64,000 nt of DNA. Source: JANQEU01 sp965242805 (lineage in GTDB: Bacteria; Bacteroidota; Bacteroidia; Cytophagales; Cyclobacteriaceae). How positions within the stretch are numbered: the stretch's first letter is position 1; every line of letters starts with the position of its first letter. The notes beneath the pieces were generated by a model. The model had not been told where the DNA came from and did not search any database. It saw only the letters and a program-made list of their open reading frames with translations. The translations under genes and the position numbers were made by a program. The stretch spans positions 4,774,001 through 4,838,000 of the forward strand of contig CBDETD010000002.1 of assembly GCA_965242805.1 (NCBI GenBank), written 5' to 3'. Below, piece by piece: positions 60,516-64,000 of this stretch.

Positions 60516-61562
60516 ATGGCAAAAATCAATTTCGGCGGAACTGAAGAGGAAGTGGTAACACGGGAAGAATTTCCTCTAGAGAAAGCCAGGGACGTACTAA
60601 AAGACGAAACAATCGCAATAATAGGATATGGCGTCCAGGGTCCCGGACAATCACTAAATCTTAGGGACAATGGATTCAATGTTATCATTGGTCAGAGAAA
60701 AGGTGGAAAATCCTGGGACAAAGCGGTAGCCGATGGCTGGGTACCTGGGGAAACCCTTTTTGAGATTGAAGAAGCTTGTGACAAAGCTTCGATCATTCAG
60801 TATTTACTATCCGACGCTGGCCAAATTGAACAATGGCCTACAATTAAGAAATATCTTACGTCCGGAAAAGCTCTTTATTTCTCACATGGATTTGGAGTGA
60901 CCTTCAATGATCAAACTGGGATCATTCCTCCTGATGATGTCGACGTAATATTGGTAGCACCAAAGGGATCAGGAACTTCTCTTCGACGATTATTCGTGGA
61001 CGGGAAGGGATTAAATTCCTCTTTTGCGATTCACCAGGACGCGACAGGAAGAGCACGGGAAAGGGTTATTGCATTGGGAATTGGGGTAGGATCCGGATAT
61101 CTATTTGAAACTGATTTCAAGAGAGAAGTTTACAGTGATTTGACTGGAGAACGAGGAAGCCTGATGGGAGCCATTCAGGGTTTGTTTGCGGCACAGTATG
61201 ATCTTTTGCGGAAGAGAGGTCACTCTCCTTCGGAAGCCTTCAATGAAACTGTGGAAGAAGCAACTCAATCACTCTATCCATTGGTTGCCGAAAATGGTAT
61301 GGATTGGATGTATGCCAACTGTTCAACAACAGCTCAAAGGGGTGCGCTTGATTGGTGGAAAAAATTCCGTGATGCCGTGGCTCCGGTTTTTGAGGATCTC
61401 TATGATAGCGTGTCATCAGGAAATGAAGCCAAGATTACCATTGATGCTAATAAACAGTCTGATTACAGGGAAGGGCTTGAGAAAGAATTGGCAGAACTTC
61501 AACAATCTGAAATGTGGCAAGCTGGGGCTGCCGTACGAAAATTGAGACCTGAAAATAAGTAA
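60516..61562 (+). CDS. ilvC: Ketol-acid reductoisomerase
   Basis: A 348-residue enzyme that isomerises and reduces acetolactate with NAD(P)H. The nucleotide motif is AIIGYGVQGPGQSLNLRDNG, followed by IIGQRKGGKSWDKA, whose Arg, Lys and Ser suggest NADPH. The C-terminal catalytic domain has metal ligands in SDLTGERGSLMGAIQGLFAAQYD and NETVEEATQSLYPLVAENGMDWMY. It is the class I length. It ends 20 bases before leuA. Confidence 0.96.
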   Translation: MAKINFGGTEEEVVTREEFPLEKARDVLKDETIAIIGYGVQGPGQSLNLRDNGFNVIIGQRKGGKSWDKAVADGWVPGETLFEIEEACDKASIIQYLLSDAGQIEQWPTIKKYLTSGKALYFSHGFGVTFNDQTGIIPPDDVDVILVAPKGSGTSLRRLFVDGKGLNSSFAIHQDATGRARERVIALGIGVGSGYLFETDFKREVYSDLTGERGSLMGAIQGLFAAQYDLLRKRGHSPSEAFNETVEEATQSLYPLVAENGMDWMYANCSTTAQRGALDWWKKFRDAVAPVFEDLYDSVSSGNEAKITIDANKQSDYREGLEKELAELQQSEMWQAGAAVRKLRPENK

Positions 61563-61582
61563 CAACCAAACACTCAAACATC

Positions 61583-63106
61583 ATGGCCGACAAATTATAT
61601 GTTTTTGATACCACATTAAGGGATGGTGAGCAAGTTCCGGGATGCAAGTTGAATCCGGTAGAAAAGATAGAAGTGGCAAGAGCTTTGGAAGAGTTGGGAG
61701 TCGATATTATAGAAGCAGGATTTCCTATTTCCAGTCCTGGTGATTTTCAATCAGTTCAGGATATTTCAAAAGCACTTAGTGAACCGGTAATTTGTGGCCT
61801 TACAAGGGCGGTGGAAAAGGATATCGATGTGGCCACCGATGCATTAAAATATGCCAAAAGAAAGAGGATTCACACAGGTATTGGCACCTCCTATTTGCAT
61901 GTTTATCATAAGTTGATGTCGACGGAAGATGAGGTTTTGGAGCGGGCGGTCAGGGCCGTTAAATATGCAAAAAAGAAGGTCGAGGACATAGAGTTCTATG
62001 CTGAAGATGCAGGCCGAACAGACAACGAGTATCTTGCCAGAATAGTCGAAGCAGTGATTGCTGCTGGTGCTACTGTCATCAATATCCCTGATACAACTGG
62101 GTATTGTCTCCCCGAGATGTTCGGATCTAAAATCAAATACCTCATAGATAATGTCAAAGGAATTGAAAATGTCATTATCTCTACACATTGTCACAATGAC
62201 CTGGGCATGGCCACTGCAAATACCGTTACTGGAGTTATAAATGGAGCCAGGCAGGTGGAAGTCACTATGAATGGTATTGGAGAACGTGCTGGAAACACAT
62301 CTCTGGAAGAAGTTGTAATGACTTTCAAGAGTCACAAGGATCTTGATATTGAAACCAACATAAATACAAAAAAGATACATCAGGTAAGCAGGTTGGTTTC
62401 AAGCTTAATGAATATGCCAGTTCAACCCAATAAGGCCATAGTTGGAAGAAATGCTTTTGCTCATTCTTCGGGCATTCATCAGGATGGTGTACTGAAGAAG
62501 CGTGAAAACTATGAGATAATTGATCCTGTAGAAGTAGGTGCACACGAATCTTCAATCGTTCTGACAGCCAGGAGTGGTAGAGCTGCTTTGAAACATAGAT
62601 TGGAAGTTTTGGGATACAAGATGGACAAAACCAAACTGGAAGAGATATATAAGCGGTTCCTGAACCTGGCTGATGAAAAGAAAGATATTGGAGATGAAGA
62701 CCTGGAATTCCTGATGGGAGAGGCGGAAAAAGAAAAGGTGGCTGTTAAACTAGACCTTCTGCAAGTAGTTTCGGGAAAGGATCTACTTCCTGTTGCAGTT
62801 GTAAAACTTGATATTGGAGGTAAGAAATATGAAGCCTCTGAATCAGGAAATGGTGGTATAGATGCTGCACTTAAAGCAGCCCAGGCTATCATTAAGCGGG
62901 ATATGAAGATCCATGAGGTTTTGATTCAGACATTCACGAGATCATCTGATGAAATTGGTAAGGTTCATATTCAACTGGAATGGGAGAGTAAAATGTACTA
63001 TGGTTTCGGTAGCCATGACGATCTGATCACTGCAGCTGTGGAAGCATTTTTGGATGCGGTGAACAAGATGGCGCCCGTCAAGGCCAAGCAACCTCAATAT
63101 GTTTGA
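61583..63106 (+). CDS. leuA: 2-isopropylmalate synthase
   Basis: A 507-residue enzyme condensing acetyl-CoA with 2-oxoisovalerate, the entry to leucine synthesis. The TIM-barrel start YVFDTTLRDGEQVPGCKLNP holds the metal-binding aspartate, and ISTHCHNDLGMATAN carries two metal histidines. NAFAHSSGIHQDGVLK follows. The C-terminal domain (about 390-507, VSGKDLLPVAVVKLDIGG to GIDAALKAAQ) is the leucine-binding regulatory domain for feedback inhibition. It follows ilvC in the same direction, so leucine genes are under the same leader. Confidence 0.96.
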   Translation: MADKLYVFDTTLRDGEQVPGCKLNPVEKIEVARALEELGVDIIEAGFPISSPGDFQSVQDISKALSEPVICGLTRAVEKDIDVATDALKYAKRKRIHTGIGTSYLHVYHKLMSTEDEVLERAVRAVKYAKKKVEDIEFYAEDAGRTDNEYLARIVEAVIAAGATVINIPDTTGYCLPEMFGSKIKYLIDNVKGIENVIISTHCHNDLGMATANTVTGVINGARQVEVTMNGIGERAGNTSLEEVVMTFKSHKDLDIETNINTKKIHQVSRLVSSLMNMPVQPNKAIVGRNAFAHSSGIHQDGVLKKRENYEIIDPVEVGAHESSIVLTARSGRAALKHRLEVLGYKMDKTKLEEIYKRFLNLADEKKDIGDEDLEFLMGEAEKEKVAVKLDLLQVVSGKDLLPVAVVKLDIGGKKYEASESGNGGIDAALKAAQAIIKRDMKIHEVLIQTFTRSSDEIGKVHIQLEWESKMYYGFGSHDDLITAAVEAFLDAVNKMAPVKAKQPQYV

Positions 63107-63137
63107 TGTGTTAGAAAGAGACTGAGTAACTACATAA

Positions 63138-64000
63138 ATGAGTAACGGAAAAACGCTATTTGATAAAGTATGGGACGCCCATGTGGTTAAGCATATTCCT
63201 GATGGGCCCAATGTCTTGTACATAGACAGGCATCTTATCCATGAGGTGACTAGCCCTGTTGCATTTCTGGGATTGAAAAATCGGAATCTTAACGTATTCC
63301 GACCAGAGAAAACTACCGCAACTGCTGACCATAATGTTCCCACAATAGATCAGCACTTGACCATCAAAGATCAGTTGTCCAGAAATCAGGTTGAAACACT
63401 TAGTAAAAACTGTGAAGCGAATGATATCCCTTTATATGGACTGAACCACAAATGGCAGGGTATTGTGCATGTGATTGGACCGGAACTTGGATTAACCCGA
63501 CCCGGAATGACAATCGTTTGTGGCGACAGCCATACTTCAACTCACGGAGCATTCGGAGCAGTTGCTTTTGGTATTGGAACAAGTGAGGTTGAAATGGTAC
63601 TTGCAACACAATGTATCATGCAGCCGAAACCTAAGAAAATGCGGATCACAGTTGATGGTGAACTCAGTCAGGGAGTTACTGCCAAAGACATAGCATTGTA
63701 TATCATCAGCAGGATCTCCACAAGTGGTGGGACAGGGCACTTCATCGAATATGCAGGTTCAGCGATTAGTAACCTCTCGATGGAGGGAAGGATGACACTT
63801 TGCAACATGAGTATTGAAAGTGGAGCCAGAGGAGGAATGATCGCTCCGGATGATGTTACCATCAGTTATATCGAGGGAAAGGAGTTCGCACCAAAAGGTG
63901 AAGAATGGGATAAAAGTGTATCCTACTGGGAGACTCTGTATTCTGATGATGATGCTGTTTTCGATGTAGAATATCAGTTTGACGCAGCAGATATTGAACC
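63138..64000 (+). CDS. leuC: 3-isopropylmalate dehydratase large subunit (truncated by window end)
   Basis: The first 287 codons of LeuC. It starts MSNGKTLFDKVWDAHVV at the ATG 31 bases after leuA. The aconitase-type segments LYIDRHLIHEVTSPVAF, LNHKWQGIVHVIGPE, IVCGDSHTSTHGAFGAVAFGIGTSEVEMVLATQ and ESGARGGMIAPDD are clear. The three cluster cysteines lie downstream of the window in this family, so they are not visible. It isomerises isopropylmalate with LeuD, whose gene is expected next. Confidence 0.93.
   Translation, partial: MSNGKTLFDKVWDAHVVKHIPDGPNVLYIDRHLIHEVTSPVAFLGLKNRNLNVFRPEKTTATADHNVPTIDQHLTIKDQLSRNQVETLSKNCEANDIPLYGLNHKWQGIVHVIGPELGLTRPGMTIVCGDSHTSTHGAFGAVAFGIGTSEVEMVLATQCIMQPKPKKMRITVDGELSQGVTAKDIALYIISRISTSGGTGHFIEYAGSAISNLSMEGRMTLCNMSIESGARGGMIAPDDVTISYIEGKEFAPKGEEWDKSVSYWETLYSDDDAVFDVEYQFDAADIE

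Noticed and set aside
61844..62380. 178-residue minus-strand frame opposite leuA
   Set aside because: Fully inside leuA on the other strand, with no recognisable domain.
1..64000. Mobile elements, prophage, CRISPR arrays, rRNA and tRNA genes
   Set aside because: No transposase, integrase or phage gene, no spaced direct repeats, and no gap large enough with a cloverleaf-like sequence was seen by reading; a tRNA search program was not run.

Overview
The window looks like a single stretch of chromosome from a member of the Bacteroidota, most likely a marine, Cytophagales-like gliding bacterium. The evidence is the fused LpxC-FabZ enzyme, the type IX secretion regulator PorX, the gliding protein GldC, DUF5916 and SusC/TonB-type outer-membrane proteins, DUF3098 next to FtsX, and recurrent -7 boxes of the form TAnnTTTG. 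No insertion sequence, prophage, CRISPR array, rRNA or tRNA was seen, and no gene-free stretch exceeds 300 bases.

Layout. 1-6.7 kb: end of a beta-barrel protein, a DUF5916 protein, and a carboxynorspermidine operon (dehydrogenase, DinB-like protein, decarboxylase). 6.8-9.8 kb: 4-hydroxyphenylpyruvate dioxygenase, a small secreted basic protein, deoC, acylphosphatase. 9.8-15.5 kb (minus strand): a lipoprotein and the lipid A operon HD protein-lpxD-lpxC/fabZ-lpxA-ABC ATPase. 15.6-21.4 kb: porX-tsaE-ald, with valS converging on it. 21.6-30 kb: fumarylacetoacetase and a flavin reductase, two small cell-envelope proteins, a LytTR two-component pair, and a second DUF5916 protein. 29.8-33.6 kb: an epimerase and an APS reductase, then a pterin operon (PTPS-like, folE) that also carries a DNA-repair exonuclease. 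33.7-36 kb: a membrane pyrophosphatase. 36.7-41.9 kb: ATP-dependent ligase, Lhr-type helicase, a DUF2147 protein and PdeM nuclease, the rest of the Lhr-ligase repair set. 42-48.2 kb: ECF sigma and partner, then ftsX-DUF3098-uppP-truB-ribF-M48-gldC. 48.3-55.3 kb: TonB-dependent receptor, potassium channel, FAS1 lipoprotein and two tandem TonB proteins. 55.4-64 kb: the branched-chain amino acid operon ilvE-ilvD-ilvB-ilvN-ilvC-leuA-leuC, which runs off the window.

The most interesting element is the leader of that last operon (55393-55581). A promoter matching both Bacteroidota boxes is followed by a 17-codon reading frame, MRIITTILSLVLVIIMT, in which 10 of 17 residues are Ile, Leu or Val. After it come four RNA segments that can pair as 1:2, 2:3 or 3:4, where 3:4 is a strong intrinsic terminator. 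This is the full architecture of translation-coupled transcription attenuation. It also shows that ilvE starts at a GTG (55581), not at the upstream ATG that lies inside the terminator hairpin.

Other notable points are the Lhr-ligase repair genes split over two loci, a DinB-like gene inside the polyamine operon, a lipoprotein that resembles an alpha/beta hydrolase but lacks the nucleophile, a near-perfect 25-bp palindrome at 25042-25066, and several envelope or secreted proteins of unknown function.
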